Positions 54,441-63,579 of a DNA stretch of 64,000 bases are shown here, piece after piece (position 1 is the stretch's first letter; every line of letters starts with the position of its first letter). Under the pieces are notes generated by a model. That model saw nothing but the letters and a program-made list of their open reading frames with translations, did no database searches and was not told the DNA's origin. The DNA comes from Tunicatimonas pelagia. Its GTDB lineage: Bacteria > Bacteroidota > Bacteroidia > Cytophagales > Cyclobacteriaceae. Made by a program: the position numbers and the translations under genes. The stretch lies in NCBI RefSeq assembly GCF_030506325.1, contig NZ_CP120683.1:6328501-6392500 (forward strand). The letters are read 5' to 3'.

Positions 54441-55883
54441 TCAAAAATTAAATTCAGTTTTGCCTTCAGTACTTATCTGCGAATTCGGAAGCAGTAATTT
54501 ACTCTTTTGGCTTTTTACTGGATTCTCCAGATCAGTATAGGGCTTATGGCCACGGTCAATTAAGGTTCGAGCACTCTGTTCACTGGAGATTAAGCTTAAT
54601 GCCGTACCAAGCAAAGGGTCAGCGGGGTCGCCGAACGGTCTAGCGTACAACAAGTCGTCTTCCATTGCATAATCTGGAGTAAGCCCTTCGGCAAAATCAG
54701 AGGCCCCTACCGCATTAGTATATTTAAGCACGATTGGCATCGCTGCCCAATTGTGGCGAGCTGGTTCTACTAGATCCGGGATAACCCAAGATCCGTAAAA
54801 CTTTCCAAGAGTAGGTTCACCAACGACAATAACATCCATGTAGGGGTCAAGCCCGCTGATGAGCAGTTCACTGGCTGAGGCGGTGCTACCAGAGGTTAAA
54901 AAGTAGATTTGGTTAAGGTTGAGCTGATGACCGGTATTGATAAACGTAGAGACTACGTTTTCAGAACTTTCTCCCTCGTAAAAAATGATGGAAGACGCTA
55001 GTTGCTCATTATAATCATAACGAACCAACACTTCTTCACCGCTTACCGCCGAAGTTGGGGCTAATGCACTAGCCAGATACTGCGCTACCTCAATCTCTCC
55101 ACCGGGGTTATACCGTAAGTCTATCACTACATCAGTGACTCCCGCCTGAGCGAACTCGTCCAGCGCAATATCCAAACTAGTAAGCCAGGCCTGATTGTCG
55201 CCCGAGATAAACTCAGCGTATACTAAATAGCCTACTGTTTTGTCAGCCGTACTGATGACCTCTTTATGGAGCACCGGATCGGCTACAATAACCTCAGCCG
55301 CTAGCGAGAGCGTTTCGTCAGTGACTATAAAGCCACTATCTTCCCCATAATTAGCTAGTGTGGCCGTATATTGATCTTGAGTGTACAGGTCATAGTAGTT
55401 TTCTTCGGTTAGACGCTGCCCATCAATAGCTAGAATAATATCGCCCCGTTGCAATCCGGCTCGCTGAGCCGGAGAATTGGGATACACGTACTCCACAGCA
55501 ATAAAAATTTCATCGGTGCTCGAGAGCCGACCAAAAAACGGTGAATAGCCCATACTGGTATACACTCCACTAAACTCCTCCATCAACCCTTGGTAATCGT
55601 TGGTCATGAAGGAGAAAAGATCAGCCTCATTAAGCTGGGAATAAAAGTAGTCCTCTGGATCTTGTTCGTAGGAGTTGGGTGGCATTACGTAGTCGTTCCA
55701 GTAGTAATATTCTCTCATCACCTCGTATACCCAACCCGTAATCAGTATGTTTTGTAGGGTTTGATCAGTATCCTCTACCACAATGGGTGCTACTACTTCC
55801 TCATCTTCCTGCCTACAGGAAAAGAATGAAGATAGTATCAGGACGCTGAAAACTGAAAACAACAGATGTGTTCTTTTTTTCAT
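54441..55883 (-). CDS. S41-family peptidase with PDZ domain (lipoprotein)
   Basis: The protein has 480 residues with lipobox FFSC (Cys about 23). An N-terminal helical cap (about 35-105) precedes a PDZ domain (about 110-185, SPAQRAGLQRGDIILAIDG) and the S41 core with VVIDLRYNPGGEIEVAQYL, TSGSTASASELLISGLD (catalytic Ser) and TLGKFYGS (catalytic Lys). It processes or degrades periplasmic proteins. It resembles the 36215 S41 protein but is not a recent duplicate. Confidence 0.88.
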   Translation of the reverse strand: MKKRTHLLFSVFSVLILSSFFSCRQEDEEVVAPIVVEDTDQTLQNILITGWVYEVMREYYYWNDYVMPPNSYEQDPEDYFYSQLNEADLFSFMTNDYQGLMEEFSGVYTSMGYSPFFGRLSSTDEIFIAVEYVYPNSPAQRAGLQRGDIILAIDGQRLTEENYYDLYTQDQYTATLANYGEDSGFIVTDETLSLAAEVIVADPVLHKEVISTADKTVGYLVYAEFISGDNQAWLTSLDIALDEFAQAGVTDVVIDLRYNPGGEIEVAQYLASALAPTSAVSGEEVLVRYDYNEQLASSIIFYEGESSENVVSTFINTGHQLNLNQIYFLTSGSTASASELLISGLDPYMDVIVVGEPTLGKFYGSWVIPDLVEPARHNWAAMPIVLKYTNAVGASDFAEGLTPDYAMEDDLLYARPFGDPADPLLGTALSLISSEQSARTLIDRGHKPYTDLENPVKSQKSKLLLPNSQISTEGKTEFNF

Positions 55884-56003
55884 CTTATTATAGGTTAGTG
55901 GTCATTATAATTTGTGCGGCCGACGGGGCTGCTCGCGCTGCACTGTCCCGCTGCACAATATTGGATGAATCTTATGCATCGGCCGGCTTTTCGTAGATAT
56001 GTG

Positions 56004-57230
56004 TCATTCAAGTTTTTTTCGTACAAACCAAATATCAAAAAATGAGATGGTGCAACTAAGCTGGGTATAGTTTTGTGAAATCAAGTCGGGATGACCATTT
56101 ACATAATGTTCTACTCCTAATTGGACAAAAGATGATCCGGAAGTTGGGAGCTTGATGCCACCTGTGATACCATTCGTCGTTATTTCCCTTCCAGATAACG
56201 TTAGATAATTTTGTTCGTGAAAAACGCCCAGACTATAGCCAATTCGCTGAAGGTATGATAGTGATCTAAGATTGGGTAGTCGCTCCATCCCGAAAGAAAC
56301 TCGCTGGGCATTCCGTAGTTGATATCCCTGCTCAAACGTAGCACTAGACCAATCATCCATTAGGGCATCAGCACTCAACCGCCATTTTTGCATACTATTC
56401 CAAGATATTCCGAAGCCAACCGAAGCTGGTAGAATATAATTATCAGCACTCTCTTCTTCTTCCTCAATAACTTCACTAGCTTGCAACATCTGGTAGGTGT
56501 AACTACCTTTTAACCTACTACCCAGATTGACTGTAGACCCTAGCGTAAGCGAAGACTTTTCCCATTGGAGTTCATACTGAACCCCTACATCCAAATTTAA
56601 GGTGTGCAGATACGTATTCTGATTTATTTGCCAGTTATCTGTACTGTTAGAGGTAATGTATTGCTCGGCGGTTAAAGGACCAAATATATATGATACATGA
56701 GCACCCACTGATAGGTTTCTTAATACAGTGCGGGCTAATCCGAGGTAAACCTGGCTCAATCCACCTACCCCCGTATATTCAGTAATATACTGGCTATTCA
56801 GGCCAATAAAGCTAGCTTCATCTACAATATGATAATCCACATTACTATACGGAGCTAGTCCCACCGTGCTAGCCCAGTTGTCGCTCAAACGAAACCAGAG
56901 GCTCATTCCTGGAAAATCCAAGTCAACTTCTTTACCAGTAGCGGAATTCTCCTGCTGTACACCGGCGGTAACCATCAGCGATACTTCCGTAAGCTGACTA
57001 AACGGAAGGGTTACTGCTGTGTATGAGGCCGGATTGGTGGTGTTGATTGAGTACCCATCCCGTAGTCCAATACCGGTACCACCCAGCGAACGACTGTGAG
57101 CAGAGCCTTTCCGGTAGATGCTGCCGATACCAAAGTAGGAGTAGGGTGAGGCTGCTAGAGTTTGAGCTAGAGCCTCACCTCCAATTGTACTACAAAAAAG
57201 TAGTAATAGTACCCTATAATCTCTAACCAT
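56004..57230 (-). CDS. Outer-membrane beta-barrel protein (FadL/transport-like)
   Basis: The start is ATG 57230 (408 residues). The signal peptide ends near ALAQ. The mature N-terminus (SPYSYFGIGSIYRKGSAHSRSLGGTGIGLRDGYSINTTNPAS) is the typical start of Bacteroidota 'outer membrane protein' barrels related to FadL/PorV; amphipathic strands follow to the final Phe-rich stretch. It is separated from the divergent DUF4270 gene by a hairpin-rich gap. Confidence 0.72.
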   Translation of the reverse strand: MVRDYRVLLLLFCSTIGGEALAQTLAASPYSYFGIGSIYRKGSAHSRSLGGTGIGLRDGYSINTTNPASYTAVTLPFSQLTEVSLMVTAGVQQENSATGKEVDLDFPGMSLWFRLSDNWASTVGLAPYSNVDYHIVDEASFIGLNSQYITEYTGVGGLSQVYLGLARTVLRNLSVGAHVSYIFGPLTAEQYITSNSTDNWQINQNTYLHTLNLDVGVQYELQWEKSSLTLGSTVNLGSRLKGSYTYQMLQASEVIEEEEESADNYILPASVGFGISWNSMQKWRLSADALMDDWSSATFEQGYQLRNAQRVSFGMERLPNLRSLSYLQRIGYSLGVFHEQNYLTLSGREITTNGITGGIKLPTSGSSFVQLGVEHYVNGHPDLISQNYTQLSCTISFFDIWFVRKKLE

Positions 57231-57488
57231 AGTATTTATGTATCTATCAGTATGATCTCTCCTCTGAATTTTATTATAAGGGAGTAAGTAAGGAGTATCT
57301 GGCAGACCTTTCAAAAATTATAGACCAGGCGGCTTAGTAAGATGATCGATAACAGAACTTCACCGATAAACCAAAATTATTATACGCTACGCCCTTCGTG
57401 GACAAATTGACTTCTTTAAGGGGTAAAATCTGGGGGTTGGTAGAGATTTTTTTTTACTTTAATGCTTTCTACTCACTTTTGACTTGAT

Positions 57489-57663
57489 CAATCGTAGGCG
57501 ATTGTTGTGAAGAGATACTGGTTGCTATACGCGATGGTATCTCTTCTTTATTTGCCTACTATATGAGCGTGTTTGGATTTTATTTTTAGAATTTATTATG
57601 AGGTGTTTTTCGGACAGACGAGACTCTTTTTGAGGAGGATAGCCTAAGCTATCGTCCGAAAAA
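57489..57663. repeat. Cluster of three strong hairpins in a 529-bp divergent gap
   Basis: The gap 57231-57759 has no gene. Perfect inverted repeats: CAATCG-TAGG-CGATTG (57489-57504); GAAGAGATAC / GTATCTCTTC (57509-57546); TTTTTCGGAC (57606-57615) / GTCCGAAAAA (57654-57663), which encloses GATAGC-CTAA-GCTATC (57638-57653). Together they could form a structured RNA, a terminator array or a MITE-like insertion. The outer pair of the last set is a bidirectional-terminator shape with T and A runs. Confidence 0.6.
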
Positions 57664-57759
57664 AAGGCGAAGTATGGGCGGAAAACAGCCATCAGAAAAC
57701 TAAAGGATAAAGTTCAAACACGCTCTATGACGTGCGAAAAATATTGAGAGCTAATCCGT

Positions 57760-59043
57760 ATGCGTATTGCTATCATCTTAATCTGTACTTTCGTTTTACT
57801 CTTTGCGTCCTGTGAGTATTCCGATTCCATCGGTCTGGATTTTGTAGAAGAGGCTCAGTTTGACGCAGTTTTTTTGGATACTGCGACCGTTAGTGTCTCT
57901 ACGGTGCTTTTTGATTCTCTTTACACTAGTAGTACTGGTCGGCTGTTATCGGGGTATCATACCGGCGAAACCTTTGGGTCAATAGCTGCTCAAGCATTTT
58001 TTCAGGTAGGCCTTGATTCACTGAGCGTATATCCTGACGAAGATCATGCAACCTACGACCGCTTCACCCTGGTATTAGAGTACGATGATTACGCCTATTA
58101 CGATACCACCCAGCTTCAGACCTTTTACCTGTACTCAGTTACGGAAGATATAGCGTACCGGGAGGATGGTAATCTTTATAATACTAGTGGGTTTGCTTAC
58201 GATACGATCAACCCTATCGGGATGATCAGTCAATATATCCGACCCCACCGGGCCGGCGGATCGATAGAAATGTCGGTAAGTGATGTTTTGGGGCAAGCTC
58301 TTTTTACTCTTGCTCAGCAGCAGGCAGACGTACTTAGCTCCGAAAGTGATTTTCTGGGGCAGTATCCGGGATTTGTGCTGGTACCCGACCTAGCCAATAC
58401 AGCTATTGTAGGATTTAGTAACTCATCGCATCTCAAATTGTACTACCAACAGGGTGGCGAAGAGCAGGAAATAGTATTTCCTATTGATGACCATATCTAT
58501 TTCACCCAATTACTTCACGATCGAGGTCAGACAGCATTTACCCTACTTCAGGAGCAGCGATACGAACTTTCTGCCGGGGAAACCGGTCACCAGGCGTTTT
58601 TACAGGGAGGGGTGGGAACAGCGATTCGTATAGAGTTTCCCTATCTCAAATCGCTACTTGCGCTTGGTAACGGGGTATATGTGACCGAGGCTTTCCTTAA
58701 GCTCAACCCAATTCAGGATACTTTTGATGAAAGTACTCCATTGCCCACTAATTTATCCGTTTATCGGGTAGATGGACTTAACCGCATTGTAAGTACCTAC
58801 GATTCTGCTTTTACCTTATATATCGATCAGGAGTTTAAAGAAGACACCTATTATTCCCTTCCGGTATCCGGTTTCTTAAACGACCAACTGAGTACTAATG
58901 TAGACAATGAAAACGCCTTGCTAATCGTACTTCCGGAAGAGTTTTACCACGCCACTGTTGATCGGATGGTGGTAGGAGGAGCACTGAGCGAAGAGCCCAC
59001 TTTGTTAGAACTCTTCTTGCTCAAAAACTTCCGAAGGCAGTGA
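57760..59043 (+). CDS. DUF4270-family lipoprotein
   Basis: The protein has 427 residues with lipobox FASC (Cys about 18). It opens EYSDSIGLDFVE, the usual DUF4270 start, and continues with beta-rich domains (strand/turn with Tyr, Asp, Ser) including 'RIEFPYLKSLLALGNGVYVTEAFLKL' in the second half. DUF4270 proteins are outer-membrane lipoproteins of unknown role, often paired with Kelch lipoproteins, as here (75 bp to the Kelch gene). Confidence 0.82.
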   Translation: MRIAIILICTFVLLFASCEYSDSIGLDFVEEAQFDAVFLDTATVSVSTVLFDSLYTSSTGRLLSGYHTGETFGSIAAQAFFQVGLDSLSVYPDEDHATYDRFTLVLEYDDYAYYDTTQLQTFYLYSVTEDIAYREDGNLYNTSGFAYDTINPIGMISQYIRPHRAGGSIEMSVSDVLGQALFTLAQQQADVLSSESDFLGQYPGFVLVPDLANTAIVGFSNSSHLKLYYQQGGEEQEIVFPIDDHIYFTQLLHDRGQTAFTLLQEQRYELSAGETGHQAFLQGGVGTAIRIEFPYLKSLLALGNGVYVTEAFLKLNPIQDTFDESTPLPTNLSVYRVDGLNRIVSTYDSAFTLYIDQEFKEDTYYSLPVSGFLNDQLSTNVDNENALLIVLPEEFYHATVDRMVVGGALSEEPTLLELFLLKNFRRQ

Positions 59044-59118
59044 TGGTAAAATTACATTTTTGGTACCAACCTAGTTTTTTCGGCAAGTTCACAAAACATC
59101 AAATTTTAAAACTGATTT

Positions 59119-60132
59119 ATGATGAATAAAATCAATTTCTTTTCTCGGCTAATGTTATTAACTATCCTGATTGGGCACTCGGCCTGTGAGTCTGATGATA
59201 CGGAAGAAGTAACTCTCGGTAACTGGATCGAGCGGTCAGATTTTGAGGGGCGTACCCGGGCTAGTTCAGTGTGTTTTGTCGTTGGCGATAGAGTATTTGT
59301 AGGTGGTGGTTACAATGGCAGCGACGATGAATACTACGATGACTTTTGGGTTTATGACCCTCAATTAAATTTCTGGCAATCTATTACTTCCTTTCCTGGT
59401 GGGGGGCGTAGTAGCGCAGTAGCGTTTAGTATTGGTAGCAAAGGATATGTGGGGACTGGCTTTGATGGCGATGATGAAGTGAAAGACTTCTGGGAATATG
59501 ATCCGGCGACTAATACTTGGAGTCAGAAGGCAGATTTCGGAGGAACGGCTCGTCGTAATGCGGTGGGTTTTAGTTTGGATGGACATGGCTACATAGGTAC
59601 CGGCTACGATGGCAGCAATACCAAAGACTTTTGGCAGTATAACCCGGCTACCGATATCTGGGTGCAGATACCTAGCTTGGGTGGCTCCAAACGGCAGAGT
59701 GCTGTGGCATTTGTTATTGATGACAAAGCATATGTTGGTACCGGCACCAATAATGGTTCTTATGAGTTTGATCTCTGGGAGCTAGACGCGACTTTAGTAG
59801 GTACCGATAACTTTCCCTGGGTTGAGAAAGAAGAACTGGATGCCGAGGATGATTATAACCTAATCCGTACCGGGGCAACCGCGTTCAGCCTAAACAGTAT
59901 TGGGTATCTGATAGCCGGTTCTCAAGGTAGTATTCTAAGCACAGTATGGGCCTATAACCCTCGCTCAGATGTTTGGGAGCAAAAGACAGGACTAGAAGGT
60001 GCGGCTCGCGACGATTTGATTGGCTTTACAGTGAGCGAGAGATCATTTGTCGCTTTAGGCAAAAACGGCAGCTCTTATTTCGATGATATCTGGGAGTTCT
60101 TCCCGAACGAAGAATATGATGAAGATGACTGA
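59119..60132 (+). CDS. Kelch-repeat lipoprotein
   Basis: The protein has 337 residues; ATG 59119 or 59122 both fit. Lipobox SAC (Cys about 23). Five to six Kelch repeats are visible (for example RASSVCFVVGDRVFVGGGYNGS-DDFWVYDPQLNFW, then GYVGTGFDGD-KDFWEYDPATNTWSQ, and later copies), forming a beta-propeller, with an acidic tail. It probably works with DUF4270 at the cell surface, perhaps in carbohydrate or protein binding. Confidence 0.85.
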   Translation: MMNKINFFSRLMLLTILIGHSACESDDTEEVTLGNWIERSDFEGRTRASSVCFVVGDRVFVGGGYNGSDDEYYDDFWVYDPQLNFWQSITSFPGGGRSSAVAFSIGSKGYVGTGFDGDDEVKDFWEYDPATNTWSQKADFGGTARRNAVGFSLDGHGYIGTGYDGSNTKDFWQYNPATDIWVQIPSLGGSKRQSAVAFVIDDKAYVGTGTNNGSYEFDLWELDATLVGTDNFPWVEKEELDAEDDYNLIRTGATAFSLNSIGYLIAGSQGSILSTVWAYNPRSDVWEQKTGLEGAARDDLIGFTVSERSFVALGKNGSSYFDDIWEFFPNEEYDEDD

Positions 60133-60257
60133 TTTATATTTTTTCAGGCATGATATGCGTCATTTTACGTTCATGTACTAGTAAGATAATCAAAGGAGGC
60201 TATAAATTTCAGGTTTAGTTGAAATACGTTAGCTAATAATGACCAAATTAGATTGAG

Positions 60258-61340
60258 ATGCTTGCCTTAATCAGGGACAAATACATTAACGTACTTTTTC
60301 ATCTTTTTATCATCTTGCTGATGGTCATGTCTGCCCTAACAAGAGAAGGCAACTTTACGCTGGACCGGGGATTCTATCTGGTGCTGATCATGATCCCGTT
60401 TTATTTTATCAATATAAACTACTTAGTCCCTCTGTTTTTGAAAAAGGGGAACTATGGTATGTACGCCTTCGTCATTTTTGCCTCTTACCTATTATTTCTA
60501 CTGGTTCAGCATGCTGCATTTCAAGGGCTGACCAATGCTGAAATAATCTCTTTACCCAGGCGGCCACCCAGACCGGGCCCTCCTCCGCCTCGAGGGTGGT
60601 TAGCGGACATCATCCCTGGTTTTGGCAACTTCTTTCTCTTCCTACATTTTATGGTTATGATCTTGCTGGGGGTCTGCTTTGAGATGATTATGGAGTGGGA
60701 AAAACAAAAGAGAAGGTACCAGGAAAGCCAAAAGGAAAAAGCGTCTACTGAGCTTTCATTTTTAAAATCTCAGATCAACCCCCATTTCTTTTTTAACACA
60801 TTGAATAACATTTACGCGCTGGCGGCGGCTAAATCAGACAATACCGAAGAAGCTATTCTGATGCTCTCCAGTATGATGCGCTACGTGCTATATGAAGCTG
60901 GTACCGATAAAATAGAATTAACGAAAGAAGTGCGGTTTATCGAGAACTATATCTCTTTGCAACAGATCCGCTTTTCTGCGAAGAAAGACATCACGATCTC
61001 ATTGGATATCTCTGGAGCGATCAATAACTTTCAAGTTGCACCCATGCTATTTCTACCCATCCTTGAGAATGCTTTCAAGCACGGTATCTCCTATAAAGAA
61101 AAATCCTTTGTCGCTATTTATTTATACACTAGCGACCGAGATCTTCAGTTTACCGTTGAAAATAGCATACCGTTGAGTAGTCCTGATCTGGAAAGTAGCC
61201 AAAATAGTAAAAGCGCAGGTATAGGATTAGAAAATATTAGAAAGCGATTACAATTACTGTATCCTGATACGCATGAGTTTGAGACGATTACGAATAATAA
61301 AGAGTATATGGTACAACTAAAACTCTATCAGGTGGCATGA
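60258..61340 (+). CDS. LytS/YehU-type sensor histidine kinase
   Basis: The protein has 360 residues. Four hydrophobic segments lie in the first about 150 residues, with a Pro-rich loop (RRPPRPGPPPPRG) between two of them. The His_kinase domain follows: H176 in NPHFFFNTLNNIYALA, and the ATP site with N box LPILENAFKHG and GIGLENIRKRL. It senses an unknown signal at the membrane and phosphorylates the next gene's product. It overlaps the LytTR gene by 4 bp. Confidence 0.92.
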   Translation: MLALIRDKYINVLFHLFIILLMVMSALTREGNFTLDRGFYLVLIMIPFYFININYLVPLFLKKGNYGMYAFVIFASYLLFLLVQHAAFQGLTNAEIISLPRRPPRPGPPPPRGWLADIIPGFGNFFLFLHFMVMILLGVCFEMIMEWEKQKRRYQESQKEKASTELSFLKSQINPHFFFNTLNNIYALAAAKSDNTEEAILMLSSMMRYVLYEAGTDKIELTKEVRFIENYISLQQIRFSAKKDITISLDISGAINNFQVAPMLFLPILENAFKHGISYKEKSFVAIYLYTSDRDLQFTVENSIPLSSPDLESSQNSKSAGIGLENIRKRLQLLYPDTHEFETITNNKEYMVQLKLYQVA

Positions 61341-62077
61341 TACGATGCGTCGCAGTAGATGATGAGCCTCTAGCCCTCAATCTAGTTCAAAGCTATATTG
61401 AGAAGGTTCCTTTCTTAACGCTGGTAGAAGCCTGCGAAAGTGCCTACGAGGCGATGGATCTATTGAGTGACCACCCGATTGATCTGATACTACTGGATAT
61501 TAATATGCCTGACTTATCCGGTATTCAGTTTGTTAAAACCTTGTCCCATCCGCCCGCCGTCATCTTTACTACCGCCTACGAGCAGTACGCATTAGAAGGG
61601 TATGAACTCAACGTAGTTGATTACTTACTAAAGCCCTTTTCTTTTGAACGGTTCTTAAAGGCGGTCAACAAAGTGAAACCCGATCAATTTACAACTTCAA
61701 CGGCAAAAGCCAGTAGTAATCAAACGCCCCTGCCTGCCCCCCAGACGGATTCGGCGAGTGATTATATGCTGGTACGGGTGGAACATAATATCGTCAAAGT
61801 AAGCCTAAACGACATCTTATATATTGAAGGATATAAAGATTACGTCAAGGTCTATACCACTACCGAAAAGCCGTTGCTCACGATTAAAAGTATGAAAGAT
61901 GTAGAAGGTATGTTATCTGGTAAAGGGTTTATTCGGGTACACCGCTCTTATATTGTTGCCCTGAATAAGATCGACTCGCTACGAAATAACCGCATTATGG
62001 TCCATGAGAAGAATATTCCCGTGGGCGAAACCTACCGGGAGCAATTTTATGAAAAGTTTATTGAGGGAAAACTGTAA
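61337..62077 (+). CDS. LytTR-family response regulator
   Basis: The protein has 246 residues. The receiver domain has D54 (LLDINMPDLSG), Thr in FTTAYEQYA and K in YLLKPFSFERF. A LytTR DNA-binding domain spans about 145-246 with 'YIEGYKDYVKVYTTTEKPLLTIKSMKDVEGML' and 'FIRVHRSYIVALNKI'. ATGA overlap with the kinase shows translational coupling. Targets are unknown; the sigma factor gene follows after about 95 bp. Confidence 0.93.
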   Translation: MIRCVAVDDEPLALNLVQSYIEKVPFLTLVEACESAYEAMDLLSDHPIDLILLDINMPDLSGIQFVKTLSHPPAVIFTTAYEQYALEGYELNVVDYLLKPFSFERFLKAVNKVKPDQFTTSTAKASSNQTPLPAPQTDSASDYMLVRVEHNIVKVSLNDILYIEGYKDYVKVYTTTEKPLLTIKSMKDVEGMLSGKGFIRVHRSYIVALNKIDSLRNNRIMVHEKNIPVGETYREQFYEKFIEGKL

Positions 62078-62173
62078 GAGGCATAAAAGATATATAATGC
62101 CGTTCTACTGCCCCATAGTTGGTGGGTGTATACGATGAAAAACGGTGGGTAGAGCACGTTAAAATGATCATTT

Positions 62174-62737
62174 TTGAGAAGCGAAACCGACATCATCCAA
62201 GCCATTGCCAGCGGAAAGGAGCGCGCGTTAGCCATGCTGTACGAACGCTATTCCGAGAAAGTCTACAATACTGCGTTGAGCTATACTAAAAATGCCGAAG
62301 ATGCCGAAGAAATCACCCAGGATGTTTTTGTAAAAATCTTTCGGAAGGCAGCAACATTTGAGGGTAAGTCCTCTTTAACTACGTGGATTTACCGGATTGT
62401 CGTGAATACGTCGCTTACCTATGTAAAGAAAAGAAACAGGTTCTCATTTTTTACCAGCCCCCCCAAGCCTTCCGAAAGCATTGACTTTGTGCATCCGGGT
62501 GTTCTGTTAGAAAACAAAGAGAACGCCTTCGCCCTTTATAAAGCGATGGATTGTTTACCGGATAGTCAAAAAACGGCTTTTATCTTAAGTTTTATTGAGG
62601 AGCTACCCCGGCAAAAAGTAGCCGATATTATGAAAGTATCGTTAAAGGCCGTAGAATCGCTTTTGCAACGAGCGAAAAAAAACATGCGGTCAGAACTGGA
62701 AAAAGTATATCCACACCGAAGGAATCCGAAGAATTAA
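62174..62737 (+). CDS. ECF-type RNA polymerase sigma factor
   Basis: The protein has 187 residues, starting at TTG 62174 (the ATG at 62164 is out of frame). Region 2 is at about 20-85 (ALAMLYERYSEKVYNTALSYTKNAEDAEEITQDVFVKIFRK...), and region 4 at about 125-175 (LPDSQKTAFILSFIEELPRQKVADIMKVSLKAVESLLQRAK). It is cytoplasmic. A small single-pass protein and a Spy-like gene follow, the layout of an ECF sigma / anti-sigma / envelope-stress unit. Confidence 0.93.
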   Translation: MRSETDIIQAIASGKERALAMLYERYSEKVYNTALSYTKNAEDAEEITQDVFVKIFRKAATFEGKSSLTTWIYRIVVNTSLTYVKKRNRFSFFTSPPKPSESIDFVHPGVLLENKENAFALYKAMDCLPDSQKTAFILSFIEELPRQKVADIMKVSLKAVESLLQRAKKNMRSELEKVYPHRRNPKN

Positions 62738-62758
62738 TTGTCTAACCGAAAAAAGCGT

Positions 62759-63061
62759 ATGTCAAACAATGACCAAGAAAAATGGGTGGAAGCGGTTTTT
62801 CAGAGTATGAAGGGCAGCCGAAGGGCAACACCAAGTCCCGAATTATTTTCCAAAATTCAAAGCCAGATTGAAGACTCAAAAAGTAAGGTTGTACCGTTGT
62901 ATCCTTGGAGATACGTAGCCGCTGCCGTAGCAGTGCTCTTTGTCAACGCAACTGCCTTAATTTATTATAATCAACCGGAAGAAGTGTCTAGTGATAGTAT
63001 GGTGGTAGCAGAGGATGGCTACGGTCAGCCGTTAATCTCTTCGTACCAGATTTACGAATAA
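62759..63061 (+). CDS. Small single-pass protein, putative anti-sigma-like factor
   Basis: The start is ATG 62759 (100 residues). An N-terminal soluble helical part (about 1-45) precedes one membrane segment (about 55-75, WRYVAAAVAVLFVNATALIYY). The arrangement after an ECF sigma gene suggests a membrane anti-sigma factor, but no RsiW zinc motif is visible. Its stop TAATG overlaps the start of the Spy-like gene. Confidence 0.6.
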   Translation: MSNNDQEKWVEAVFQSMKGSRRATPSPELFSKIQSQIEDSKSKVVPLYPWRYVAAAVAVLFVNATALIYYNQPEEVSSDSMVVAEDGYGQPLISSYQIYE

Positions 63062-63543
63062 TGCGTCAGCTTACCCTTTATAAGTATACCACCGGGGGGC
63101 TACTCCTGCTGAATATAGCAGTTCTAGCGTTCTTTTTACTCGCAAAACCTAAGCCTCCCCGTCGTCCCCCCTCCGATAATTTTCAGTCGAGAGTAATCAA
63201 TATGCTCGATTTAACCGACCAGCAAGTACCCACTTTTAAAGAATTAGCGAATGCCCACAATCAAAAAATGAGATCAATCAGAGGTCAGCAGCAACAATTG
63301 CTTTTGCCTTACTTTGAAAGTCTTACCGACTCTTCCATAACAATAGACCAGGAAGGCGTATTGAGCCAAATCCAACAATTAGAAAAAGAAAAGATCGAGG
63401 TAACCTACCAACATTTGCAAGATTTAAAATCAATGCTAACCAAAGAACAATTAGCTGATTTTGAGGAATTTGCTGATATGCTGATTGGTAGGCTACTCAT
63501 TGATACGAAAAAAAATCCACCTCCCCCGAAGGATTTTGAGTAG
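63061..63543 (+). CDS. Spy/CpxP-like periplasmic sensor protein
   Basis: The protein has 160 residues. One N-terminal membrane segment (about 10-28) is followed by a Pro-rich linker and helical LTxxQ-type motifs: LDLTDQQVPTFKELANAHNQKM and MLTKEQLADFEEFADML. It is likely anchored and periplasmic, similar to CnrX/Spy-type heavy-metal or envelope-stress sensors. It is third in the sigma-anti-sigma-Spy cassette (TAATG overlap). Confidence 0.75.
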   Translation: MRQLTLYKYTTGGLLLLNIAVLAFFLLAKPKPPRRPPSDNFQSRVINMLDLTDQQVPTFKELANAHNQKMRSIRGQQQQLLLPYFESLTDSSITIDQEGVLSQIQQLEKEKIEVTYQHLQDLKSMLTKEQLADFEEFADMLIGRLLIDTKKNPPPPKDFE

Positions 63544-63579
63544 TTGATAGTCTAAAGGGAAAATAACTATTCAACGCTA

